A stretch of DNA of 64,000 bases. It comes from Bursaphelenchus xylophilus. Lineage: Eukaryota; Nematoda; Chromadorea; Rhabditida; Aphelenchoididae. The stretch is taken from the NCBI GenBank assembly GCA_904066235.2, contig CAJFCV020000006.1, positions 7,130,001 to 7,194,000 on the forward strand, written 5' to 3'. Position 1 is the stretch's first letter, and each line of letters opens with the position of its first letter. Positions 28,731-42,264 of this stretch are shown here, in pieces. The notes beneath the pieces were generated by a model. That model saw only the letters and a list, made by a program, of their open reading frames with translations, did no database searches and was not told the DNA's origin. Both the position numbers and the translations under genes were made by a program.

Positions 28731-30000
28731 TTATGTTAAGTCTCTGAGATACTGGATACAATTCAGCTTTTTACCAGGTTGTTGTGTCGGCGCAATTATC
28801 GATGAAGACGTCGTATCCTGCGACACTTCGTCGTAGTACTCTGCACTTCGCTGCCGTCTGGGTCTTTCCTTATCTTCTAGCAAATCGTTGTCCTCATACT
28901 CGTTGTCTTCATTTGTATTAGGCGTAATTGGGCGTGGTATTGGTAACGCCGGTTTTTTTAATGATTGTCCGGTTGTGTATTTGACTGCTGCCGGACGAGG
29001 ATTTCGTGCTCGAGGCGGCGAAATTCCCTTGGTTGAAGGTGTTACTGCTCCCAATGGAGGGGTTTTATGATTAGTTGTTCGCATCGTTGTCTGCGTCTGA
29101 TTAGTCATCATTCCTCTTCCCACGCGCATTGTTTTCGTCTCGATATTCTTAACCCTCGTTGACCAGGTATGTGAACCAAGTGGCAAGCTTGAACTCCATC
29201 GGTCGGGAATAGGTTCAGGACTGTCGTTAATTGGTTCTAGGACATTTGTCAAGGGTTCAGAGGTGGTGTTTTCCTCCACTGGCTTCTCGATTGAGTTCAT
29301 AAAACGGTCGATCAATTGGAATCCTTTAGAAAACATTTTGCATTGATCATGAGAAAGACCTTGCTCTCGGCACACTGATGTCACGGCTTCTGGATTTCTG
29401 AATTCAGTGTGAATCGGAGCTCATTCTACTTACTGGCTGATGACTTTTCTCATTTTCTTATCTTGAATCAGTTGTGCGGCCAAATTAAGGTTTGCAAAAC
29501 TTTCGTCGTATTTAAAATTGTGGGCTGTACATGAGATAAATTTGCATATTTGAGAGTTGCCTTGGCAAATTGGAGCGTCTGAAGTCGCGACAAAAGTAGG
29601 AGCTCCAAGAACTGCCACTTCCCTGCGAGGCGTGTCATAAGGGCTCTAAACTTTGAACATTAACGTTGTCTGATCACTTACTAACCTTCTTTACTATCCC
29701 TGGACTTTCATGAATGGGCCTGGTTGTATCAAATATCGGTTTCACAAAACTCAATGCTGTATGAATGAGATCGTCAAGGGAAACTGCAATATTTTAATTT
29801 AATACAGAGCCAGGTTGAACGTTTACGACAAGGCATGTTTAAGAAGTTTTACACCCGAGGCCTTATATACACTCAGACGATTCCACGCAACTTAATTGAT
29901 GTAATCACCCACCTTGACGTTTGACTGGAACAGCAGCAGAAGAGTGAGCGAAAAGAAAAAGCAAAGTCCAGTAACGCCAGTCAGGCGCTTTAGGGATCAT
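28731..30000 (-). CDS. secreted nematode-type protein, unknown function (paralogue 2)
   Basis: Exons 30000-29913, 29783-29686, 29645-29434 and 29397-28731 give 354 aa. Signal peptide MIPKAPDWRYWTLLFLFAHS, then a dibasic VKRQ. The core has CQGNSQICKFISC, FANLNLAAQLIQDKKMRKVI, NPEAVTSVC and LSHDQCKMFSKGFQL, so at least six cysteines. The C-terminal half is Thr/Pro/Arg-rich with probable O-glycosylation, and has candidate cleavage sites (RPRRQR). Alignment by eye with the neighbouring secreted protein (C..C, LIxD, NPE) suggests an ancient tandem duplication. Function unknown. Confidence 0.75.
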
Positions 30001-30190
30001 ATTATACTCAAAACCTTTTGAAGAGTTACCAGAATAGGTGGTGGAAGTCAACAGCGAGGGGAAATCTCTATATAATAATGATTTGCGAAGAGAGGAAGAT
30101 CGAGAAGAGAAGGGAATGGCGCGCCCTCGTTGCGCTTCACGGCCTCACTTTCAGAAAACCCGCTGAGCCCTTAGGCGATCCATTTTTATT

Positions 30191-31613
<1,423 letters not shown>

Positions 31614-31741
31614 CGAAGGGTCCGTCCGATTTGAAGGAAATGTACAAAATCGAATGAAATTAAAGTCACGAATTTATTGTAAAGCACTTTTAGTGATGGC
31701 AGGTAATTTGATGGATAAAAAAAATGACATTTAATCATGGA

Positions 31742-33355
31742 TCACGCTCGATTTCTTTGTCGACATTTATCAGTCATTCGGCCGGCACTGGGGAAGATGG
31801 ATCCAATGAAAACTTTGCGATTCTGGACGATGTCGTAACTAGTTACACTCATTGGACATCCATCCAATTCGACCTGGAATGATAGTCATCTTGATGGCTA
31901 ACTTACATCACACGTCCTACTTGAACGCCGACTCAAAAAGCACAAAGTATACAGCCCAAAGTCGAATTCCGGACTTGTCCCAATGAGTAATGAGCCTGCT
32001 CTCTTCGCTAATTTATTCCAATAAAACTTTACGGCCGCCATGATATTCTAAAAAGAAAGCAACAACTAAAAAGGTTTGGAAAAATAAATTGGACCCAGAA
32101 AAAAATATTTTTCTGAAAAGCAGTATGTTCAAGACGCGCCAATTTTTGTAGCTTGGCTATGACGTTTTTAGTTTTTGGCCAAATTTTAAAACTTTTTTTT
32201 GCAGAGTTCACAGAATCGGTATCTTTATTTTATAACATGTTATAATTTGAGCCCGGCCCGCTGACGACCTTTGATTACTGTATCTACTTACTCCGCGTTT
32301 TACCAAGAAACCTCTGTAATCAAAGTTTTCAGAAGCATTCCTTTCCAAGGTGTAAAACCTGATCCAATTGTGCATTCCCGAGATCTCTCCATTCTTGGCC
32401 TCCCCCACAAAGACGTGCTCGAATCCCGAAGTATCTGGCTGTCCTCGAGCCCTGGAGTAATTATCGAACCATAATTGTTTCAGATATTTTCTCATCGTTT
32501 TTTTGTCTTTGGCAAACGGATGACCTAGAAGTATCGTACAGAATAAATAGTCGAAAAACGATTACTTTTTGCCTACCTTTATTCTTCAAAAAAGGTCCAA
32601 GGGCACTCCATACAGGCGTCTCCAGGATTAGATCCAGAAACCGGTCGATCTCGGCATTTGACTGAAGTAACTAAACTATGAAGACCGGGCTTACTTGAGT
32701 TGACTGTTTTTCAGCGACTCCGGTCTCTATATTATAGTTATCGAGAAGGTCGATCAACGCCTCATAGGTCGGTTTTCTTAGCAAAGATGAATCGATTCCG
32801 GTGAACAATCTACAAAGAACGTGTAAGGACGTCTAAAGGATCCGTCAGAATATAAAAAATCGATCGTTGCTCTGCAGAAAATGCAAATTTCAGCCCTTGC
32901 AACTGTAAAGAAGGTGTTACCATATTTTAACCGTTTTGCGGTCCGTGTCTCACGATAGGGGTCGTAGTCGTGAGCCCTTACAATGGCAAAAAAAGAGTCA
33001 TATACAATTACTTTGTCTGAAATCTTGCAGAAGGATTCTTAGAATTAGACGCATTACACGTTTCCCTCACTTTGCTCTTACAAAAATATTTGTCCACACT
33101 TTTGGCGCACCCTGTAATACACCAACGACCAAATAATCACGGATCTTCTTACTTTTTGTCAGCCCTATCCGTGACGTCAGCAGATCCCGTATGTCCCTGG
33201 AAGTTGAGTTGAATTTGATTTGATCTGGCCTTGTTTTGATCAACTTCTCTCATTTTATTTACAATTGAGACAAGTTCTTGATCACTGATCTCAAATCGAG
33301 GAAGTATTTGGGCTGAGGTTGCGCACAATAGTAGAAATATTGTAGTTAAAATCAT
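31742..33355 (-). CDS. secreted EndoU-family endoribonuclease
   Basis: About 330 aa in seven exons. The signal peptide [15 protein letters not shown] directly follows a TTTTTTTTCAG acceptor, so I choose the ATG at 33355 rather than the upstream one. The EndoU domain reads [47 protein letters not shown] and WIRFYT, then YRGFLVKRG and [14 protein letters not shown]. The catalytic triad is intact: His in FEHVF, His in GMHNW and Lys in FLVKRG. The family cuts single-stranded RNA after U using Mn2+/Ca2+. The short C-terminal tail is [10 protein letters not shown]. Confidence 0.92.
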
Positions 33356-33532
33356 CTGAAAAAAAAACAAAAGATAGTATTCGAGGAAGGAAGAAAGAAA
33401 CCCGCAACTCTATATTCCCGTTATGTAATCCTTGTGTTATGCTATGTACTGCATTCCCAGTTTCCTTGGCTACCGTTCCTTTCAGATTAAATGTAATTTA
33501 CTATTCATTTGCGCTTCCACATTAACGAAAAC

Positions 33533-36500
33533 ATGTTCCAAAAGTTGACTTTATTCTCTTACTTATTATTTTTTTCGATAAATTGCTGTTACTTCGACTA
33601 CGGTAGGTCAAAATTACTATTTTTGCAACGGATTACGTCACGATTACGGTGTTATATATGCTGCTGCAAGTGTAAGGAATCTTTTCAGAGGGTTCAATCA
33701 ACATCGGATATACATATACACCCCTTTATAAAAACGAGGCAGTTACCGTCGCCGGCTTTCTTGGCAAGGAAATGGGGAGCTATAGTGTAATTGTAAGTGT
33801 CAGATAATAGTGGCCGTGGGCTCGACATTTTTTTCTGATTGTGTGCAAAAATGTCGACACCGAATTTTAAAAATCAGCGTCGACTTAATTTTCCGCTTTT
33901 TTGGTGTGCACCGGCTTTTTGAAATCATTGGCAAGAACTTTCGCAGAATCGACTGGTTTCGCGAGAAATCAAAATTCGAGAACCTCTTTGACCGCTGTTG
34001 TACATATAGGGCTCGTGCTTTATAAGTTTCGTCGGCTTTGCAAAAAAATGTTGCAAAAAGGCGTTCAGAATTCGCTCTGAACGCCTTTTTGCAACATCAG
34101 TTCAAATCGTGAAAAATCGTGAACTGATTATTGCAAAATCAGTTCACGGGGTGAACTGATGTTGCAAAAAGGCGTTCACGATTTGAACTGATGTTGCAAA
34201 ACGGCGTTCAGAGCGAATTCTGAACGCCTTTTTGCAACATTTTTTTGCAAAGCCGACGAAACTTATAAAGCACGAGCCCTATATATGGGAGGTGCTTTAT
34301 AAATTTCAGCGCGCTAGTCCGTCCGAACCCTGCGGATTTAGTCCAAAGTTAAAAGTTGCGCAATCTTACATAACGTTGCGCAATTTCTCTCTCTGTAAAA
34401 ATTTCTGCCTTTCTCTGTCGGCTCCTCCTCCCCTCCCTCTTTTTCGTGAACTTTTAACTTTGGACTAAATCCGCGGGGTTGGGATGGACTAGCGCGCTGA
34501 AATTTATAAAGCACCTCCCATATATACACGTTAGTTGGAGTTTGCAGATATTCGCTGTACCTGGGACAAACAGTCAGTGGAGTTTAAATAACATTCCAAT
34601 TGAATTTGATTCTTCTCAAAACAATAGAATCTTCTCAGAAATGGTGCAAGAAAACAGTGACAATGTGTTCGAAATGGCCAATATAAGCATAAATGTAATG
34701 TTACCTCCCGATTATATTATCTTAATGACAGGCCCTTGTTCTCAAAAATGGAGACGAATTAAGGTCTGCTGATCTGGATGATGGCTGTTTTATATTCACT
34801 GTGACAAGTCAGAATATTCAAACGGAAAATGGAAAATGCACAATTCGGAGAGTGAGACTATTCAGAAGATGTTTTAACGATAACTATGAGTAAGTCGCCC
34901 GTATTCATAACATATAAAACATCCAGGATTTCCGGCATTATTCTTGAAGAGAATGTGATCAACAGGGATAATCAATGCTTCAGTCTTAGAGTAAGTTACT
35001 CAACCAATAAACTGCAACACTCAGGCAACCCCAATGTCAGTTTCTGGTAATTGTTTCATCAAAACCACAAATTTTACTGTTCCTTTGGATGTAAAAAAGA
35101 CAGAGAATGTTACTGAATTAAATGGATGTTTCATTTTTGAAAAAGATATGAATGCAACCCTCTATTGTGGCCATACCCAAACCAGCCCAATATCAATTAC
35201 AAGTTACAAACAATTGATAATTCATAATATAGAAGGACAAGTTAGGCTCAATACGACTAATCCCGTCCTTAAGGTAAGCAAAGGGTGGCGTTTTAGATCA
35301 AAGCCCATCTTCAGATGAGACCAGGAATGTAATTTATGGCGTCTCCCGAAAATCCAAATAAACAATCAAATAAAATGCCTTTTCAGATTCCTTTCTCCTT
35401 CGATATGCCTCCAAAAATCGTTTTTTCTTTCGATTTCCTCGCCTTTTGTTTGACGGGTAAGTGAGAGTGCGCAAAATAGAGAGGGTGCGAGGAAGTGACA
35501 GAGTCCTGAAAAGAGTTCTCTTGCCTTTTCTTCTCGCTCAATACTTTCCTCATTTCTTTTCCAAAGAATCTTTTGTTTCGGCCGTTTTACCATAAAGCAT
35601 GGGGCGCGCGATGAAGGTTTACCATCTTTCGGCTGACTTGTCGGTGATGCCAACATTATCAGATACTGAGCGCCAAATAAATTCAAAGTTTTTTTGCAGA
35701 TGACAATGTAAAAATTTCTGGAACGGGTGGGGGCAAAGGTGTTATCTGTGATTTCAATAACTCCAGAGTGACTGGGATGCATAATGTCTTTGTTATAAGA
35801 TCGTCTGAGCTGGTGGACGTAACGTTAAAATATCAATCTCCTATTCAAATTTATATCCCGAATGTCAGTCCTCAGATCGAAGCCAGAGTTAAAAATGACC
35901 TGGATAGTGTTGAATTGGTAGTGTACCCGACAGAAGTGACTAATCTTACGTGTTCCTGGAGTGATTCGGTCAATTTTTTGAGCGGCAACTGTAATGACAC
36001 TGTCAAAAGAGCAGACTTGTCTGATGTAAGCGCAATTTCCCTTAGATTCATTTTGCAGTCCTTGTTGACAATGGAAGGGTGTACCCAATCCGGCTGTACC
36101 ATACAAACCATCAGAGTTAATATTCCCCCGAAGATTAGTCTTAAAGTCGACGTTTATGGAATACCAGAAACTCCGGTGTCGAGTAATCGAATAGTCTTAT
36201 ATTCTGGTGTCTCTTTGAATGGATACAATGACTCGTTCACACTCAACAACATCAAGGTAGTTTTTGATGACTACCTAATTTTTTCTTTAGTATTCCTGGT
36301 ATTTAAATTCGACATTCAAAGCAAAAACCCAGACATTTATCATCAAAGGGAACACATATAAAGGTGGTGATAAAGTCACAGTAATCCTTAATGTAACCGC
36401 AAATTGTAATGGAGTAACTGGGATAGGGAGAGCCAGGAAGATCATACAAGTAAGTGGCAGTGAGAAAGATACGATCGTTTTTAGTATGCTCTGCAGCCGT

Positions 36501-39500
36501 TGGTGGCCATAACTGATAGTTATCAAAGATCTTTATCCCAAGGCGAGAATTTGTATATAGATGCCTCAAAATCTTATAATCCTAACTGGCCTGAGTCCGT
36601 GCTGAGACACCAATGGACTTGCTATGATTTCACTAAGGAGGGATTGTGCAAATTAGATGATACAATTGTTTATAACCAGTCCTACTTGACAGTCGATGCA
36701 TCATTTCTCTACCCCGGTCAAAGGTAATATTGATACATAAGACTGAATAAATTGAAATGGTATTTAGATTGAAATTCATTGATTACATCTCCGATAAACC
36801 CCTTAACTCAACTTTGTCCACTATTGTGACCATCCAACCTCGCAATGCTCCTACTGTAACTTTATTGCCATCTTCTCAAGTGTTTATAAATTTTATCGAT
36901 TCGATCAGAACTCAGGCCTTTGTTCAATCTTCTGGTGGCCATCTGGATACTGAATGGCATCTCTTTGAGAGTGACAGTAAGTATGTTGCATGGGTTTACA
37001 TTTATATTAGCCAACAAGAGTATCGATATCTCAAAACACTTCCCCAATACGAAACGATCTTTTGATGACACTGACCCAAAACAATCCATCCTATTATCAT
37101 TCACGTTAACACCTGGATCTAAGTAAGTCTAATTTAAAATAAAAACCGTTCAGCATTATCCTCGGATTGTCGTCAAATAAATCCTATGTGATCCGTTTGT
37201 TGGCTAAGAACTCGGCTGGAATTGGTTGGGCTGATAGGATTCTGTCACCAAAATACATTCCTTTGAAGCTCGAGGTGGAGGTCTCAGCCGACGATCCCAT
37301 TTATGCACTGGAGACACCTGTTACATTGGAATTGGTGAACAAGTCGATTAATCTTTCCAATTCTTACATTCGATTTGGAATCCGGAGTCGGAGTGTGGGG
37401 AATGTAACGGCTGATCGATGGAGTCGGTTCTCGGCCTTGAAGAAGTACACAACGTATCTCCCTTCTACCATCGGCGACAATAATAACACGAGTGAATGCA
37501 GTACTAGGGCCTCCTATCAAGGACTGGTTGAATTGTGTGATTTCAATGGTTACTGTATTCGTGGCGAGACCCAAGAATTCAATGTAATGTCATCACGGAA
37601 CTTTGAAAAAGCCTATGACAACATTATGAAGATGATAGATACGGATATGGAAAGTGGGGCATTGCACAATGCGATTGACAAGTTGTTGGCCGTTTATCAA
37701 GAGAACTGTACGGCCGAAGTGAATAAAGAAATATTCGATACTCTGGCATCCAAAATGATTTCACAGATCTCGTCGTCCAGGTAAAATACTCGTATTTTCC
37801 TTAAGTTTTTTTAGCGATATCCTCGAATTAATGGAAGGAATGCAGTATCTGAATAATGTGATTTTGTGGTCATCTCCGGGAACAATGACCAAGATATCTG
37901 AAATCTCATCCAAAGTGAAGTATATTTTAGGATTAGAGAGCAAAAATGGGAAAAAAAGAGAGAAAAGAAATGCCGATCTGATGACGGCTATGGCATTTGG
38001 AAGTGGCTCAAGAATTTCTGAGGACATGGTAAAGGGGAAGATCATATTGATTGTGTTGGTTTAGGCAGACGAATTACTTCGGGCGTACGATCTCTTGATA
38101 AGTAAAAATCAACAAAGTGAGACCTTGTATTTGAGTAACATCGACGACTTGCTGAGCGCCTTCTGTGTTCAGACTGATTCCAATAATATGATGGAAGCGT
38201 CTGGAGGCAAATATACTGACATTAAATTACAAGCTCTAATGCCGAGTTACGACTCTTTTTTGAATGATTCTTATACTTTGGCTGGGAATTCGGGAGATAC
38301 CGTAAGTCATGCGGAGAGTACAGTAATCCTTCAGATTGAGTTCAATTCCAATTTTAAAGTGAGATATTCGGAGTGGAAGTGCTCCAATGGGAATGTGAGC
38401 TGTTCCGAGATTTGTTTGGGATCCGCTCAAGTTAAGCAAGAGATCTTTGATGACAATGAATTTATGAGGAGTGCCTTCACTTCCCCCATGACGTCATCTA
38501 CTACAATTTATGATCTGGTCTCTGATCTGTTTCGGATTGTTTTTATGGATCCAATTAATGGCCAGGACGTTCAGATGGAGAATTATATCCAATATACGGT
38601 CCAGATTCCCATGATCAACTACTCAGCTGCTCTATATTACAAGGTGATTGTCTTCGTCAACACATTAATACTGTTTCAGTGCTTTATATATACGGATTCT
38701 TGGAACGGAGATCTCTGTTTAACTTCTAATTATGCTCACAAATCATCGGATTCTGGGTATTTAATGCAATGCCAATGCACCTCGAATGGCTATATTGGGT
38801 ATGTGAATGTTATTAATGTTGGCCTTGAGTTTATTTTACTGTATGCTTATCTTAGAGTATTCAAAACTGCCCCTTCCACTCCTACTTATATGCCCTTTTA
38901 CAATGAGATTTCTTTGGAATTTAATACGGTAAGTTTTGTTTTTTCTTTTACTTTTTGAAGACTCAACAAGGAGCCTGCACAATCGATGAATCGAAGATGG
39001 CCATGGACAATCTGGCCTCTACGATCTCGGTGGAAGAGAACAGATTTGTGAATATAACTTCTTGTAATGAGAATGGGACTTTCACAGCCATCCTAAGACC
39101 AGCCCTGAAGCAGAATCAGACCTCTAATAGTTATGTGGTTCAATCAATTAGGAAGACGGTTCAGCAACCTGGAGGGTTTGTGGCCGGGGTTAACTTTACC
39201 ATCAATAATGTGACCATTTTCATTGTTGCGAGAGGTGTGTTTGGACTGTAATTTAATTATATTTTAGAGTTATTTAACGATGGCAATGCTCGAAGATTAA
39301 GTCTGAGGATAGATAAGACCTTGAAGGAGGTGGCCCCGAGCCATCCAGATCTGGTGGCCCAACAGTGGATCCAGAGTATGGCCACGAATATGAGGATCTC
39401 CGAATTCAGATTCAAAAATTACGCAATCTTAATGGGTAAGATGATAATGTTTCCTTTGTTAATTTTAATTATCTAGGTGTAATGTTTAACTTCACAATCA

Positions 39501-39883
39501 CCCTTCCATTCCCTGGAGAGATTAGTGAGGAGAGAGATCTGAGCGCGGAAGTGATCTCATTGATTATCCAAGAACAGATCGAATACGATGAACTGCAGCT
39601 TTGTGACAGTGATGGTCAGCCATTACCCATTGATCCTCTTACTGACATCTACCAATTGGTGGTTGCTGAACAGTTGAACACTCTTGTCGTAGTCCTGGGA
39701 GTATTTATTACACTTACAGTAACTTTGGGAGCAATCTTGGCTGGTGGTTTGGTGGTGATTAAGGTCAGAACTGACAAGTTAATCCAAGCTCACAACAGAG
39801 AGTTCGACGAACATATGAATCACGCCTCAGGGCCCAGTGAAACCTATGATGACCAGCATGCGGAAACTCTGTTCTTCAAATAA
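33533..39883 (+). CDS. large single-pass membrane glycoprotein with REJ and GPS-like regions
   Basis: Secure first exons: 33533-33602, 33689-33792, 34548-34694, 34732-34889, 34927-34990 and 35025-35273; about 15 more follow. Signal peptide MFQKLTLFSYLLFFSINCCY. The ectodomain of well over 1,300 residues is rich in N-glycosylation sequons. The part around 36500-37200 resembles REJ/PKD-type repeats of polycystin-1 (SQGENLYIDASKSYNP, NKSYVIRLLAKNSAG). A GPS-like cysteine block (CLTSNYAHKSS..YLMQCQC) precedes a second extracellular part. One membrane span (LVVVLGVFITLTVTLGAILA) is followed by a 45-residue cytosolic tail. The 11-span polycystin channel is absent. The join across 35274-35700 is unsolved; a small exon is probably missing. 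Two foldback elements sit in intron 2. Confidence 0.75.
34005..34283. mobile_element. TA-flanked foldback element with nested palindromes (279 bp)
   Basis: TATAGGGCTCGTGC at the left and its exact reverse complement at the right. Inside, GTTGCAAAAAGGCGTTCA and its complement occur four times, around GTGAACTGAT units, making stem-within-stem structures. TA dinucleotides at the borders suggest a Tc1/mariner-type target. It lies in intron 2 of the REJ-like gene. Confidence 0.75.
34282..34525. mobile_element. second TA-flanked foldback element, adjacent (244 bp)
   Basis: TATATGGGAGGTGCTTTATA at the left mirrors TATAAAGCACCTCCCATATA at the right; arms continue through GCGCGCTAGTCC and CGGATTTAGTCCAAAGTTAA. 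It shares the subterminal TGCTTTATAA with the preceding element and abuts it, so the two share TATA at the junction. Confidence 0.75.
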
Positions 39884-39950
39884 AGATTTTTTTACATAAA
39901 ATCCTAACTTTATGTTATTTGGAAGTGTACTGCATACAGTAAATATTATC

Positions 39951-41328
39951 CTATTTTTCGAGCGAATTGAGATTCAGATTGATGATTAATGACGTCAAAA
40001 TTAAAGCCGAGCCAATTATAAAGCCATAACTGATCTGCATTCCATTAAATAGGATGTCTATTACTAAAATAACAAGGATTTATGTTCAGTGATTTGCTTA
40101 ACTTACTCATATTAAGTGGAATTCCAAATAAAGCACCGATCGTTACAAATAATGGAGTAATTAAGGCGATGGAGAAGTTCACAACAAAGTTGTAGGCTAA
40201 AAAATAAGTTATTTTAGGTGTTTTATATTACTCATGTTGAGAAGAGCACTTCCGATTACGTAATACCAAGGGATCTTGTGTAAATTTATAATCTCCACAT
40301 TTAATATGTACAGTAATATCACTGGGATTACATTCAAGATCAGATTCAAAAATCCGAGCAAGGATAAGACAAAAGAAACCCTTCCGAGACGAGCATTTCC
40401 CACAACCTTCTTGAATATCACCTGAAATTTTTGTATCAGCGCCCTTGATTATCAATACAAAAATTGCAAAAATGATGCAACATTTATGATGAGGTTGCTT
40501 ACCCTGTATAGAGAGGCGAAGAAAGCGGCGAATATGATTGACACCATCCCCAGAAGATCGCCTGCAAACTCCTTATCACAAGAAATGATTACAACGCCAA
40601 TCACTGCCAGAGCTGTCGACAATGTCTGAAATACTTTTAAATGTCACAATTCCTCTGCGTTATCAAGTAAATTGTAATCTCTTAAAGCTGTTTTCTGATG
40701 TTTTAGCCATCGTAAATAGTACCTTCCCATTGATTTACCTTTCTGAGAGTATATTCTTCATTTAGAAATACTCTGCTCAAAATAAATACCATGAAAACAT
40801 TGGAGCTGATAAGGGAAGTTGAAGCCGAAGCTGAAAGTCGCCCCAGGGAAAAACTGAACAAAACATTGGCCGAGGTCCACAATGTATAAAGTATAAAAGC
40901 AATTGTAATCACATGTCTAAACAGTAACTTAAACGACGATTAAAGGCCAGTTTCATACAAATGACTCAAGTTTACCTTACAATGATCTTTGATTTGCGTT
41001 TTCTTTGTCGAAAGTCTCCGTTTTTATTTTTCCCCATGATTTTCCAATTGAAAACAGAAGATAACACGGATAACATAACATCATAAAGTTGGTGTTGAAC
41101 CAGACAATGAAGAACGGAGCGTGGAAATCATCGTGGAAGCAAGACTTTGTGAGCTGGGAAGCCAAAGTCCAGGAGAAGGAGACCCCAAGAATAACGGCTG
41201 TCGAAATTAAAACCTAAATTCATATATGCAAATTATTTTATAACCTATAGCTGAATTTATGAACTCACTGTTTTCACAGATCTGACATTCTTGGGAGAAA
41301 CAAAAGGTTCCGAACACTCCCCGTCCAT
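39951..41328 (-). CDS. SLC35F3/F4-like solute transporter
   Basis: About 340 aa in several short exons, starting MDGECSEPFVSPKNVRSV. About ten hydrophobic helices are visible, including VLISTAVILGVSFSWTLASQ, APFFIVWFNTNFMMLCYPCY, ASASTSLISSNVFMVFILSR and AVIGVVIISCDKEFAGDLLG. The order and the W..TQ-like first helix, FFIVWF..N, and SLISS motifs are typical of the drug/metabolite transporter fold and best resemble SLC35F3/F4, of which F3 has been linked to thiamine transport. The substrate cannot be read from the sequence. It converges with the REJ-like gene (68 bp apart). Confidence 0.82.
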
Positions 41329-41768
41329 GTTCAAGATGCAAAGGAAATCTTATCGCTGATTTTAATTCATTTCAAATGGGGCGGCGCTTTAACATAACTA
41401 CCAATTTTTAAAAAAGCATCTGTTGTTGTTGGGGTTGGTCGATTATACGACTACTTTTTTTATAAGTTATGTTTTTTCTCCGGCCTGCAAAACAATCAAT
41501 ATCCGCACCGTGCTTAAAATTTGTACAACAACAGTTTTTTGATGTCATTAACACTTCGGTGCAGAAACATGATATTTTTACATATATATACTTGATCGGG
41601 TTATTTTGATGTAAAACGATGACTCTATATTTTCTGGATAAAAAACAAAAACAAACAAGAGCAAAGTCGGTAAAAAAGTAGAGTGAAAACACAATGGATA
41701 TGTGACTGCTGCTCTTGAATTCCTTTCCCTTTCCAGAACCTTTTCCCAAATTCAGTTCTGTTGTAATT

Positions 41769-42263
41769 ATGTTGCTGATATTAGCAGTTCTGATCTCAAT
41801 TCCGTTCTCAATTTGTTTGAAGGAGCAGAGTATTGGAGTCAAGGGCCGATTTCTCTGTGGCTCCGCCCCTTTGGCCAATGCCGTAATAAAATTAATGAAC
41901 AAAAATAAAATCGGTAATGTATAGAATCTGCATAATATTAACATTATATACGTGTGTTAGGTATGTATGATATATTGGATACAGTGCAGACATCAGAGAA
42001 TGGGAGTTTTGAGACCAAGGGGACCATCAACAGTGTGTTCGGGATGGATGTCAAGGTGAATGTGGCCCATGATTGTGATCGCCATCTCCCTTGTCAGCGC
42101 ACTTTCGACTTTTACATCCCTTCCAAATACATTTCGCGTTCCACTGATGTCCAGAAATGGTTTTATTTAGGCAAATGGAACTTGGAAGTAATTGTAAGTT
42201 CGAGATTTTTATCAAATTGTATTACTCCAGCTGCCGGAAGAAGAATCGAACTGCATAAACTGA
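41769..42263 (+). CDS. transthyretin-like (TTL/TTR family) secreted protein
   Basis: Exons 41769-41913, 41961-42193 and 42231-42263 give 136 aa. Signal peptide MLLILAVLISIPFSICL. The mature part has the TTL fold: QSIGVKGRFLCGSAPLANAV, IKLMNKNKIG, DILDTVQTSENGSFETKG, KVNVAHDC, CQRTFDFYIPSKYIS and YLGKWNLEVIL. Four cysteines are conserved in spacing with the family (PF01060), which is expanded in nematodes and includes TTR-52, an extracellular bridge to dying cells. I cannot assign the member. The stop codon is one base from the stop codon of the opposing Ly6-like gene. Confidence 0.92.
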
Positions 42264-42264
42264 G

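Noticed and set aside
34020..34260. Regularly spaced repeats that might suggest a CRISPR array
   Set aside because: The repeat units alternate in orientation, the spacers are also palindromic, and the locus is in an animal intron; it is a foldback element.
35366..35782. Minus-strand ORF of 138 aa
   Set aside because: Mostly inside an intron of the REJ-like gene and running into its next exon; Arg/Lys/Glu-rich low complexity.
41408..41944. Minus-strand ORF of 178 aa
   Set aside because: Antisense to the first exon of the transthyretin-like gene and otherwise in AT-rich upstream DNA; no domain.
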